DNA of 64,000 bases. It comes from Juglans regia (lineage: Eukaryota; Streptophyta; Magnoliopsida; Fagales; Juglandaceae). Location of the stretch: assembly GCF_001411555.2 (NCBI RefSeq), contig NC_049908.1, positions 28,248,724 to 28,312,723 on the forward strand, in the 5' to 3' direction. Below, in pieces: positions 33,779 through 43,106 of this stretch. Below the pieces are notes generated by a model that had not been told where the DNA came from, searched no databases, and was given only the letters and a program-made list of their open reading frames with translations. Position 1 is the stretch's first letter. Every line of letters begins with the position of its first letter. The position numbers and the translations under genes were made by a program.

Positions 33779-34206
33779 CTAGGTGTGCGCCGACTTTCAT
33801 AAACAGTAGGCTTACATTTATATTTTGTCTCTAAAAAGTACAGAACTTTAACCAAATTGATACCGGCCGTTTGGGAGTTGAGAGGTGAGAAGCAACACCA
33901 CAGGTTGTGCAATGAAGCCGTACGGAAGAGGTTGGTGAGGAGGTTGTATGGCACATTTCGAATGGGGAGATGAAACCCAGGGAACTGCAGATTTTGAATG
34001 GGAGAGGAAGGAGGGCGACGCGGGTTGCTTGGCGAGGGAGGAGGGGGGGTCTTCGCAGGATTCAAATTTAGTTTGCTCCGTTCAATGAGCTCGTGGGGAG
34101 TGGCGGCGCTGGGCATACGAAGGAGCGTCTCTAGGTGACGCTGAACGGAGAGACGGCATCGCTGGGTGGGGCTGGACAGAGGATGGTGATGCGATGCGGG
34201 TTGCGA
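33779..34206 (-). other. Unresolved open frame (minus strand)
   Basis: A minus-strand frame of 139 codons (34116 to 33697) starts MPSAATPHELIERSKLNLNP and is proline-rich, then reads through a poly-A-encoded lysine run. I do not recognise it. Composition at its N-terminal half is protein-like, but it lies between two direct repeats and includes one of them, so it could be part of a mobile element. No intron or homolog could be judged. Confidence 0.2.
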
Positions 34207-34277
34207 GAAATGCTAGGCATCAGCCGGAAGCCACAACACACTCTTAAGATTTTTTTTTTTTTTTTCAACTCAATACG
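34207..34277. repeat. Direct repeat copy 2
   Basis: See 33704-33778. It shares AGCCGGAAGCC(A/G)CA and the following T-run. Confidence 0.7.
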
Positions 34278-34489
34278 GTGCGGTGAAGATTTAAGCTGAT
34301 ATTTTTCATTTCTCTTATATCAAAACGTACGTTTTGTTGAAAAAAAGCCACGTTAGGTGTCTTGTGTGTACTTCTAGAGTGGCTGATCCCTAGTTTTCCT
34401 CGTGACCAAAAACCCTCTGCTCAAGATTTCGGACATTCAAGATTCAATTTCGATCCCTTTTGCTGCTGCCACCCAAATTTCGATTTCGA

Positions 34490-34745
34490 TTTCGGCCCAG
34501 CCCGCGCCACCCAGATTTCTCTCTGCCATTCGAGTTCTCTCTACAGCCCAGTCCACCAGCGTCGACCTGCTCAGCTCCTCCACCACCGTCGGCCAGTAAG
34601 AGTCGTCGACCCAAAGCAAAGCTCTGGCATTCGAGTTCCGCCCAGCCCGCACCACCCAAATTTCCCTCTGCCAGTCGAGTTCCCCTTGCAGCTCCGTCCA
34701 CCGGCACCAAGTTACTAATCTCCTCCACCACCGTCTGCCAGTAAG
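34490..34745. repeat. Internal tandem duplication, about 145-bp period
   Basis: The blocks 34497-34600 and 34643-34743 share GCCCAGCCCGC(G/A)CCACCCA, TTTC(T/C)CTCTGCCA, CGAGTTC and CTCCTCCACCACCGTC, each followed by GCCAGTAAG. Downstream at about 34850 is a CAG/GTAAGG donor-like site, so this GC-richer island may be transcribed leader sequence. No gene is assigned. Confidence 0.6.
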
Positions 34746-34859
34746 CTCTCATTCGGAGCAGACTGCATTTGAGTGCTCTCAAAACAGATCTGTATCCGCC
34801 CCAGAGCAAAGCTTTGCTTCCGCACCACCCATCACGACGCCACCACCAACCAGGTAAGG

Positions 34860-36329
34860 AACCGTTGCTCTGCTCTGTAATGGTTCTTCTTGTAAATCAG
34901 TGTAACTTGCGGAATCTGTTGTAATGTAAAGAGAATTGGGAATTGCTGCAATGTAATAAGGATTGTTGTAAAATGAAATAGAGTGATTTGCGGAAGAAAT
35001 AATAGACGCAGGGAAAGTGTTTGATAAAGAGTCTCATAGACTCATATGCTTTGATAAGGGAAACTTCGAGGATTTCCAACCTCCATACACAGATCAGTTC
35101 TTCACAAGGTTCTAGAATAATCTCCCTCCCCTCAGTCCCTTCCCTTATGCTCATGCAGAATAACAAACCATACCAATAAAAGACTGACACGTAAACATCT
35201 AGCAACTAACTATTACAAAGAGACAAAATACAATAATATGCTGAAATTCTCGAGGATGCAAAACGGTGAGTATGTCACTGATTATTGAAGCTGTGTAATC
35301 TCATTTCTCCAAAACGGTGTGCTGCATCAGGTTCCTAACATGCTCTCACCCATGATTCTCGTTTCGCACGGTCATACATAGAAGATTATGGCACTGGCTT
35401 CTGTCCATATTTGCCCCATCGGTAGCCATCTAAAAATTAAAAGATCTATTAATAAGTGAAGCCATGCTAATTTTGTAGGATTGGAGACAAAAAAGTTCTT
35501 ACATTTTTGCTTTCTCAGTTGTCATTTTTAGGATGCCTCCCCCGACAATTAAATGGTGACTGAATCTCCCCCTCTTTCTCACTCTCTCTCTCCAAACACT
35601 CTGACTCAGACTCTCAAACCCACATTATAATTTACACCACAGAACTCAATCACTTTATCATCAGCTTTTTATGCTTTATTACAGATCAGTGATATGTACA
35701 AGAGAGGAGGAATGGTTCCTCTGAGTGGTGAGTAACAAAAGTGGTTGCAACTTATAAATTATCAAAATCTTATGCCTTTTTGGGCGGTCGGATCATATAT
35801 CAAACTGTTCTTCTCTATGTCTATCGTTACGAGGGTCGAGGAGTATATAAAAGCAAACTAGAAACACCAAAGTTGGTACCAATCAGACCTTACTTGACAT
35901 TATTAGTCACCAAATATTTTAAGATTGTTTTTATGTCCTTCTTACTAAATTTGTACCCCAAATTCCTTGCAGATTAGGTAGCATATACTGTCCTCTTGAA
36001 ACTCATCTCAATCCTGTTTTCTCCCCCCACCCCCAAACGTCCAAATCCGAGATGGGTTGTCATGAACAGAAACCTAAGCATCATAAGCTGACAAAAATAT
36101 ATATAATTACTTTATATTTTTAATCAGTTTTTCAAATATGAGAAGAACATGATCTAGTCAATGTTTATCTATATCTATATAAGAAAAATATCAAAACTGC
36201 ATGGTTATGTAAAACTTAACATATTTTGTATCATTCACCGCATGTGAATAGGGAGATAATAAAAAATCCTTGATTCTGAATTACTTGTTGAAAAACATAT
36301 GCAACCAGATGCAATTTGAAGTACATGTA
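34860..36329. other. Spacer upstream of the PPR gene
   Basis: No gene that I can support. Short frames on both strands are not protein-like. Confidence 0.4.
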
Positions 36330-36640
36330 TGGGTTCTTTTGCTTTTTTCCTCTTTAAATTTGAATCGGTTTTTGTTCTTTTGCTTTTTTTCCTCTTTAAA
36401 TTCGATTTGGTTTTTCGATTCTGAAAAATAGTCTCTTTCTGGGTTTTGCGAATTTGCGGCTCTGTCATTATTGGGGTTCAAACGTTTCCAGTTTAGGTCA
36501 CTTGCTGCCTATCTTCGTTTCATGCATGTATCTTTTGTGGATGAGTTGCATGTGTTTAGTTAGTTTGGTCACGGATGTGGTTGGCATTTGTGTCTTTCCA
36601 ATTATATTTTGATTCGCTAATCTACATGCATGTTGTTATA
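36330..36640 (+). repeat. Duplicated block 2, upstream of the PPR gene (matches 42648-42920)
   Basis: Shares CCTCTTTAAATTCGA, GATTCTGAAAAATAGTCTC, GGGGTTCAAACGTTTCCAGT, GGATGTGGTTGGCATTT and CTTTCCAATTATATTTTGAT with 42648-42920 in the same order. The first part is also locally duplicated (TTTGCTTTTTTCCTCTTTAA twice). It lies about 150 bp before the PPR start and may contribute to its promoter. Confidence 0.75.
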
Positions 36641-36780
36641 CAATCTATACGGATGTGGTTGTCATTTGTGTCTTTCCAATTATATATCGGATAAACACAT
36701 CTTCAAACCTTGCTTTCGTTTTCTGGTTACCTCACTCTCTCTCTCTCTCTCTCTCTCTGTGACAGCTTCTGGATATCTTT

Positions 36781-38610
36781 ATGGATATCTTTATCCATCG
36801 GAGCTCCAAGGTATTTGGGGGAAAAATTTTCGATGGAAGACTTATTATTTTCCTGAGACCTTTCTGTTCTTCAGACTCCACCGCATCAACCCTAACCTCA
36901 CACTCCCTCACCATCCCAATTCTCAAAGACCTCATATCAAAGCAACACTGGTCAGAAGTCAAGGCCCATCTCAAAGAAACAGATCCCACCGCGCTTCTCT
37001 GCCATTTGCTTAGCTCAAAGGCCGATCCAGAGATCATTCTTAGGTACTACAACTGGTCCCAGAAAGAGCTCAAAATCTCACACCCTCTCCAACTCTCTTT
37101 TGGGCTCTTGCACTCGTTAGCTACTACCAAAAGTTACTCAAAAATCAGGGCTTTCTTACACAAATTTGTCCAAGATGAGAACTTGCACTCAAATTCTTCA
37201 ATTTTTCATGCACTTTCAATTTGCAGCAACAAATTATGTGCTAATTCAATAATAGCCGATATGTTAGTGTTAGCCTATGTGAGAAATTTGAGGACCCGTT
37301 TGGGTTTTGAGGCGTTTAAGCGAGCTGGGGATTATGGGTTTAGGTTATCTATGTTTTCATGTAACCCGCTATTGAGTGCTTTGGTCAAGGATAATGCAAT
37401 TGGGGATGTGGAATATGTGTATAAGGAGATGATGAGAAGGAGGATTGAACCTAATGTGATTACATTTAATGTTGTCATTAATGGATTGTGTAAGGTTGGG
37501 AAGTTGAACAAGGCCAGGGATGTGATTGAGGACATGAAGGCATGGGGCATTCCGACAAATGTGGTTACATATAATACTCTTATTGATGGATATTGCAAGA
37601 TGGGTAGGGTGGGAAAAATGTATAAGGCTGATGCCATTCTGAAGGAGATGGTGGCAAATAAAGTTTTCCCAAACGAGGTTACCTATAATATTTTGATTGA
37701 TGGATTCTGTAAAGATGAGAATGTATCGGCTGCAAAAAAGTTGTTTGAAGAATTGCAAAGACGTGGCTTGAAACCCAATGTGGTCACATGTAATTCGCTG
37801 ATTAACGGGCTGTGTTGTGCTGGAAAGCTTGATGAGGCCATTGAGTTCTGGGATGAAATGCTGGGCTTGGGTTTGAACCGAAATGTTGTTACTTATAATG
37901 TGCTTATGAATGGGTTTTGTCAGAAGAAGATGATAAAGGAAGCTAGAGACTTGTTTGATGATATGAGGGGACATGGGTTGGCTCCCAATGCTATAACATT
38001 TAATACATTGATTGATGCTTATTGCAAGAATGGGATGATGGAGGAAGCATTTGTGCTGCAAAGTTCCATGTTAGAGAAGGGGGTTTTCCCACTCGCTTCA
38101 ACCTATAATTGCCTAATTGGAGGTTTGTGTATAAATGGGGATATAAAAGCAGCCAGAAAGCTTATATTTGAAATGGAGGATAAGGGACTGAGAGCTGATC
38201 ATATAACATATAATATTTTGATAGGTGCATTATGCCAGGAAGGGGAGTCAAGAAAGGCTGCAAAACTCTTGAATGTGATGTTTAAGGTGGGTTTGAGCCC
38301 AAGTCATGTGACATACAATACTTTGATGGATGGCTTTTGTATGGAAGGTAACCTCAAGGCAGCCCTGAATGTGAGGATGCAAATGGAGAACAAAGGAAGG
38401 CGGGCAAATGTTGTTACTTACAATGTACTAATTAAAGGATTTTGTAGAAAAGGCAAGTTGAAAGATGCAAATGGACTTCTTAATGAGATGTTGGAAAGGG
38501 GTTTGATCCCAAATCGGACTACTTATGAAATAGTAAGAGAGGAAATGATGGAGAAAGGTTTTATTCCTGACATAGAAGGGCATCTGTATAATGTCTCTAT
38601 CAGCTCTTGA
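36781..38610 (+). CDS. P-class pentatricopeptide repeat protein, At1g09820-like
   Basis: An intronless 609-residue frame. A basic, Ser-rich N-terminus with no acidic residue in the first 17 except Asp2 and an FCSSDST segment near 28-34 suggests a mitochondrial transit peptide. Eleven consecutive PPR motifs run from residue 191 to 578, ten of 35 residues and one of 38 (261-298). They follow the V-V-T-Y-N-x-L-I-x-G-x-C pattern and lack E or DYW domains, so this is a P-class RNA-binding protein expected to act on organellar transcripts. Residues 50-100 (an LKDLISKQHWSEVKAHL-like helix and ILRYYNWSQKELKISHPL) are features I recall from Arabidopsis At1g09820, of similar length. The start codon follows a CT repeat at 36731-36758. 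A pseudogene of the neighbouring family lies downstream in the same orientation. Confidence 0.88.
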   Translation: MDIFIHRSSKVFGGKIFDGRLIIFLRPFCSSDSTASTLTSHSLTIPILKDLISKQHWSEVKAHLKETDPTALLCHLLSSKADPEIILRYYNWSQKELKISHPLQLSFGLLHSLATTKSYSKIRAFLHKFVQDENLHSNSSIFHALSICSNKLCANSIIADMLVLAYVRNLRTRLGFEAFKRAGDYGFRLSMFSCNPLLSALVKDNAIGDVEYVYKEMMRRRIEPNVITFNVVINGLCKVGKLNKARDVIEDMKAWGIPTNVVTYNTLIDGYCKMGRVGKMYKADAILKEMVANKVFPNEVTYNILIDGFCKDENVSAAKKLFEELQRRGLKPNVVTCNSLINGLCCAGKLDEAIEFWDEMLGLGLNRNVVTYNVLMNGFCQKKMIKEARDLFDDMRGHGLAPNAITFNTLIDAYCKNGMMEEAFVLQSSMLEKGVFPLASTYNCLIGGLCINGDIKAARKLIFEMEDKGLRADHITYNILIGALCQEGESRKAAKLLNVMFKVGLSPSHVTYNTLMDGFCMEGNLKAALNVRMQMENKGRRANVVTYNVLIKGFCRKGKLKDANGLLNEMLERGLIPNRTTYEIVREEMMEKGFIPDIEGHLYNVSISS

Positions 38611-39044
38611 CCATTGAAATGAGAACTGAACTATTATAACCATCACCGATGTATCATGGGATGCAAGTAGATAAAAAGAAAATGCAGAATGGGTCCTCAT
38701 TTCACAAGTTACACAAGTCTAACCAGACCTGCCATGTTTAGATTGTTGCAGTTCAAGACCAAGCACACATCCTTCATGTTCCTTAAAAGGTATATCTTTC
38801 CTCACTGTTAAAAGTATTCAGAGCTTGTGATCCCTGTCCAATTCACTTGCATTGTCTTTTTCAAATTCTTAGTGGATATGTCTGTGTAGTGTGGATGATA
38901 AGTAAAATTCAGTATAGAAATCTTGATCATGTCAAGGGTCCCCAATTATATATATGTGTATATTATATATGTCTATCTGTACTATTCATGTATGTATAGT
39001 GAAAAATATATTTTGAATTTGTGTTAGGGTTTTCTTTGGAGTGC
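38611..39044. other. PPR 3' flank
   Basis: Probable 3' UTR of the PPR gene and the promoter region of the following broken gene. TATA-like ATATATATGTGTATATTATA lies near 38950. Nothing else is seen. Confidence 0.4.
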
Positions 39045-41262
39045 ATGGATTTTCAGAAGAAGCGGAGTCAGCTTCTGCTCCTCATCACCTGTATCATCGC
39101 TCTCAGCATCCCAGGTACTCAAATAATATATATATATATATATATATTTCCCTTGTATATGATGGAATTTGAATTGGGTTCTGGCTGTCGTGTGATCATT
39201 TGGTGTTTGCTTTGTTTTATTGAAGTCTCGGGTTATGCACTGTTTGGTTGTTGCGAAAATGCAGGAAATGAAAGAAAATAATTTTCATATTGAATTTTCA
39301 AGGAAATTGGAATCTAGTGTTACATGGATATTTTACAAAAATTGTGAGATCAGTAGTATTATTAATTATACTTATCAAAAAAATTATTAATTAATATAAT
39401 ATGTAAAATTTGACATCATAAGCTATTCCGGATTATAAATCCAAAATTTTTCCAAGATTCACAATTATAAGTTGCTTTGGTTCATACTTTTTTCCTGAAG
39501 CTTTCTTCCCGCTTCAGTTATTAATGCTGCTTATGACCCATCGTTGGTTTTATCTTCATCAGTCGTAAGTTGTGGCAAATGACGTAAAAGGGTTGGTTAT
39601 GAGTGAAGGATGTTGAGCTCAATAATGTTGGCCGTTTTATATATGTACAATACCAGAAAGAAATGGTCAAAGGTGGGTCACAAAGTATGCCAATAATTCA
39701 AGCTTTCCTCAATGATTATGACCTAATCAATATTGTAAAGTAATACTTTTTTTCTGTTGGTAAGTATGGGAGAGGTGACATACGGCCATATAGGTCGATG
39801 AAGATACGTGAAAGGAAGTTAAAAATGTTTGAATCTTGATTTCTTATGTTAGTTTGGTTCTGGATTCTATTGCCATGCATTGACTCGGTATGCTTGGAAT
39901 GATTTTATGTTCATGAATATGGAACGGTTGTAGGGTGCTAAGTTTTTGAGATAGGAATTACAATTTGCCCATAAGGTCTTAAACATTACCTGTAACTCTT
40001 ATCTTTTGCAGAATGGTATTAATCATTCATCCTCATAACTGCACACTTGATTTTCTCATTTCATCACTCTTCTGGTGCTTTTCTGACTTTTCTGTAAAAT
40101 GGATATGTTGTGGCACTATACATTAAACTAATTTATGTTTTCATCCTTTATTTGGTGGAACAATCTGGTGGGTGGGTTATACTGATTGTTCTTGATCATC
40201 TACTTTAGAGTTGCTTCTATTCCATGCCTTCTCATCTTCCTTCCTACTATAACTTTTCTGGACTTGAATTTTGATTAGCTATTGCAATTTTACCTACTTT
40301 TGGGTCTGACTAGTTTTGGTTTGCATATGTTTCTGAATTATTATTTTTTATTGTTCACATACTGTCAACCCATTAGTAAAAATTAGTGATAATAATGTTT
40401 AGTTTCTGATTTTGGTAAGATCAAATTTTAAAATAAGCTCTTACATTTTGTTTTTGGTGACACTTTTGTCAAGGTAAAATCCTTGGGGGGCGTTTTGAGA
40501 AAGATTTGATGTTTTTGAGCCTCCCTATTTGTTTTTTTTTTCTTGAAAAGAGATCTGAGCTTTCAACCCAATGGTGTTTAAACAATATTTACGAATACCG
40601 AAATATAGAAATGGTGTTTGATTTTATCTTTAAATTGCTTCTGTGATTTTTAATTGTGTATGTTTACATATCTTCACTTGGTTGTCCTGTTCTATACATC
40701 TTGTTCCAATAGAGATATAGAAAGTTTACCTTGCTTTTACTTTTTATAGCTGACAAATGTCGGTAGCTGGTTAGGGAAGAAGCGTCATCTCAGAGTGGAA
40801 AGTTTACATTCTTGAACTGTTTTGACATGGGCTCTGAATCTGTAGCTTGTGCTGTGAAGGAGAGTGTGAAGTTGTACTTCTACAACATCAGAGCTGCTCA
40901 TGTTGAAAAGGCGAGGCATTCTGCAATTGAGGCTGCTTTTAGTTGATGCATTGTCACAGAGAATGTCTGCTAAAGATGCTGCCAAACAAGCACAGAAAGA
41001 AGTTGCAAAGGCGGCAATGTTGGTGACCCGGCAAGCCAAACGCGTAATAGGCCCCATTATCTCTTCTGGATGGGACTTTTTTGAAGCAATATACTATGGT
41101 GGTACCATGACAGACAGAAGGATTCCTCAGAGGCACCGGAACATTGTTTGGCACATGTGCTGCTGGTTTCCTAGGAGAGCAATGACTTGGGAAGGTTGGC
41201 TATCTTGTGGGAATTGAATTGGGCAGTTGGGTTGGAGGTAGGATAGGATTTATGGTATATAT
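39045..41262 (+). pseudogene. Decayed small conserved plant protein gene (At1g09812-like)
   Basis: Exon 1 (39045-39114) encodes MDFQKKRSQLLLLITCIIAL plus a few residues, a hydrophobic N-terminus. An intron with GT-AG borders (39115-40749) follows. Exon 2 encodes KFTFLNCFDMGSESVACAVK, SAKDAAKQAQKEVAKAAML, GPIISSGWDFFEAIYYGG and, in another frame, GFLRGTGTLFGTCAAGFLGE. This matches a conserved uncharacterised plant family as I recall it. Lesions: TAG at 40764-40766, one extra T near 40940, a 4-bp GACA duplication near 41111-41118, and TGA at 41184-41186. The 3' end runs into a (TA)n tract at 41264-41296. Four independent lesions make a functional product very unlikely. The family neighbours the PPR gene in Arabidopsis if my recollection of locus numbers is right. 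Confidence 0.75.

Positions 41263-41263
<1 letters not shown>

Positions 41264-41297
<34 letters not shown>
41264..41297. repeat. (TA)n microsatellite
   Basis: About 34 bp of TA at the end of the decayed gene. Confidence 0.9.
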
Positions 41298-41298
<1 letters not shown>

Positions 41299-42104
41299 TA
41301 ATAAAATAAGTTTTATTTATAGTAGGGCAAAGCTAACTACACCGTGAGTACACAATCAAAATGAGAAAATCATGGACATTTTAGTCCACTACAAAGATTG
41401 ACTCCCATACATAAGAACAAGGAAAGAGTAAGTCTAATTATAAGCGATTCTGCACACTAATACGTGTATTCATTCAATATAATTGGTCAAAAAGTAAATT
41501 TTATTAAAAATAGTGTTAATTTAAATTTAGAATATAAAAAAAATAATATTAGTACGTAGATTGTTACGCAAACTTATTTGTACGTAGTAAAACTCTAAAA
41601 ACAATGTTTTAAAAATAAAACTTAAGCTTATCCATTATTTTGCGGTATTTCAAGCTTTTATCATTTCTTTCCCGTCAATTACACCAATACATTCGTATAG
41701 TAATAATTTTTCATGTGTTTTGGGTCCATTTGGATATCGAGATGGGATGAAATTTTATATCATTTTATTTAATTTTAATTAATAATTTTATTATTATTAG
41801 TATTCACAAATTATCTTAATTTATTTTATTTCATTTTACTATCTAAACTGACTTTTAAGTTATGTTTGAATAGTGAGATAATTTTAGAAGATTTGTGAAT
41901 GGTAATAAAAAAATAATGATAAAATATTAAATAATAATAAAATATAAATAAATAATAATAATAATAATATAATATTAAATAGTAGCGGATGAGACCAAAG
42001 ACAGCTGAGACGGAGATTTCTTTACAAGTGCGAGAGGCCTTCGTACATGAGTGATGAGTATTGAAAGGATACGAAAATTCCATTGCTTATGGAACATTGA
42101 ACTC
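41298..42104. other. AT-rich spacer with MITE-like sequence
   Basis: No gene. A MITE-like sequence around 41726-41870 begins CCATTTGGATATCGAGATGG and has an ACTATCTAAACTGAC end. ATAATAATA tracts lie near 41950. Confidence 0.45.
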
Positions 42105-42350
42105 CTGCTTATTTCTCTCTCTCTTTCTCTCTCTCTCTCTCCATCATATCCTCCACCGAAGTAACTACTTCGAAACTGTGACATAGAGACACGTTTATCT
42201 CTGATTTCCTGAAAACCTTAGCTCTCCGGTGGATTCAGGACTATGACCTGAACGTCATTCGATATTTTAGAAGCAGTGGATCATCGAGGATCACACTGAC
42301 AGCACCTTTCCACAGCCGTTCGTCCAGGTTAGCTTCTCTCTGCCATGTGA
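42105..42350. repeat. Duplicated leader-like block 1, second copy
   Basis: Partner of 30690-30915. It ends CCGTTCGTCCAGGTTAGCTT, which could be an exon end with a GT donor. It lies about 0.75 kb upstream of the GNAT start codon, so it may be a 5' untranslated exon of that gene, but no matching acceptor was established. Confidence 0.65.
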
Positions 42351-42647
42351 CACGTCCATGTGGTTATCTGGCCGACAGGTGTGGTAAAATTGTTTGGATT
42401 TCAAGAGAAGTCTAGCACACCAAATGTTTGATGAAATTCTCACTGTAACGCAAGAAGCTAGTGTTGGATTATTGTATTTTTTCGTTTTTCTAAAATTTCC
42501 AACCGTTTGAAGAACCTGAATCAACCACAAACCAATATTCGAGTTTATTTTTCATAGATTAATTCGTGTCTGTTTAAAATGTGAAAACTTTCCTTGGGAA
42601 TACTTAAAACTAAAAAAAGAAGAACTTTACTTGGGAATGGCGTAAGT

Positions 42648-42920
42648 GAGTTCTTTTCCTTTTTCCCTCTTTAAATTCGAATTGGTTTTTCGATTCTGAA
42701 AAATAGTCTCTTTCTGGGTTTTGCGAATTTGCGTCTCTCTCATTGTCGGGGTTCAAACGTTTCCAGTGTATGTCACTCGCTTTATATCTTCGTGTCACGC
42801 ATGTATCTTTTGAGAATGTGTTGCATGCGTTTAGCCAGTTTGGTCATGGATGTGGTTGGCATTTTTGTCTTTCCAATTATATTTTGATTCTCTAATCTAT
42901 ATGCATGTTATTATATGCTA
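42648..42920 (+). repeat. Duplicated block 2, upstream of the GNAT gene
   Basis: Partner of 36330-36640, located about 190 bp before the GNAT start. It is colinear with block 1 in both locations. Confidence 0.75.
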
Positions 42921-43106
42921 AATTTGGTTCATTGTTGGTCTTTGTCGGTGAATGTGGATATCAGCCAAATAATTTCCATGCCCAATAATTTTGCTTTTGT
43001 CAATAGAGCATCTGTACCACAATTTTTGAATTGTTATGTACGTAGATGACCTTCCTTGGATTGTTACAAATGGTCTGTAATTGACTCTCTAGAGAGAGAG
43101 AGAGAG

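Noticed and set aside
37369..38061. 230-codon minus-strand frame
   Set aside because: It is the antisense shadow of the PPR repeats; the plus strand is clearly coding.
43056..43106. Upstream in-frame ATG as the GNAT start
   Set aside because: It would translate a GA repeat into an Arg-Glu run. The next ATG gives a cleaner N-terminus, though the longer form cannot be excluded.
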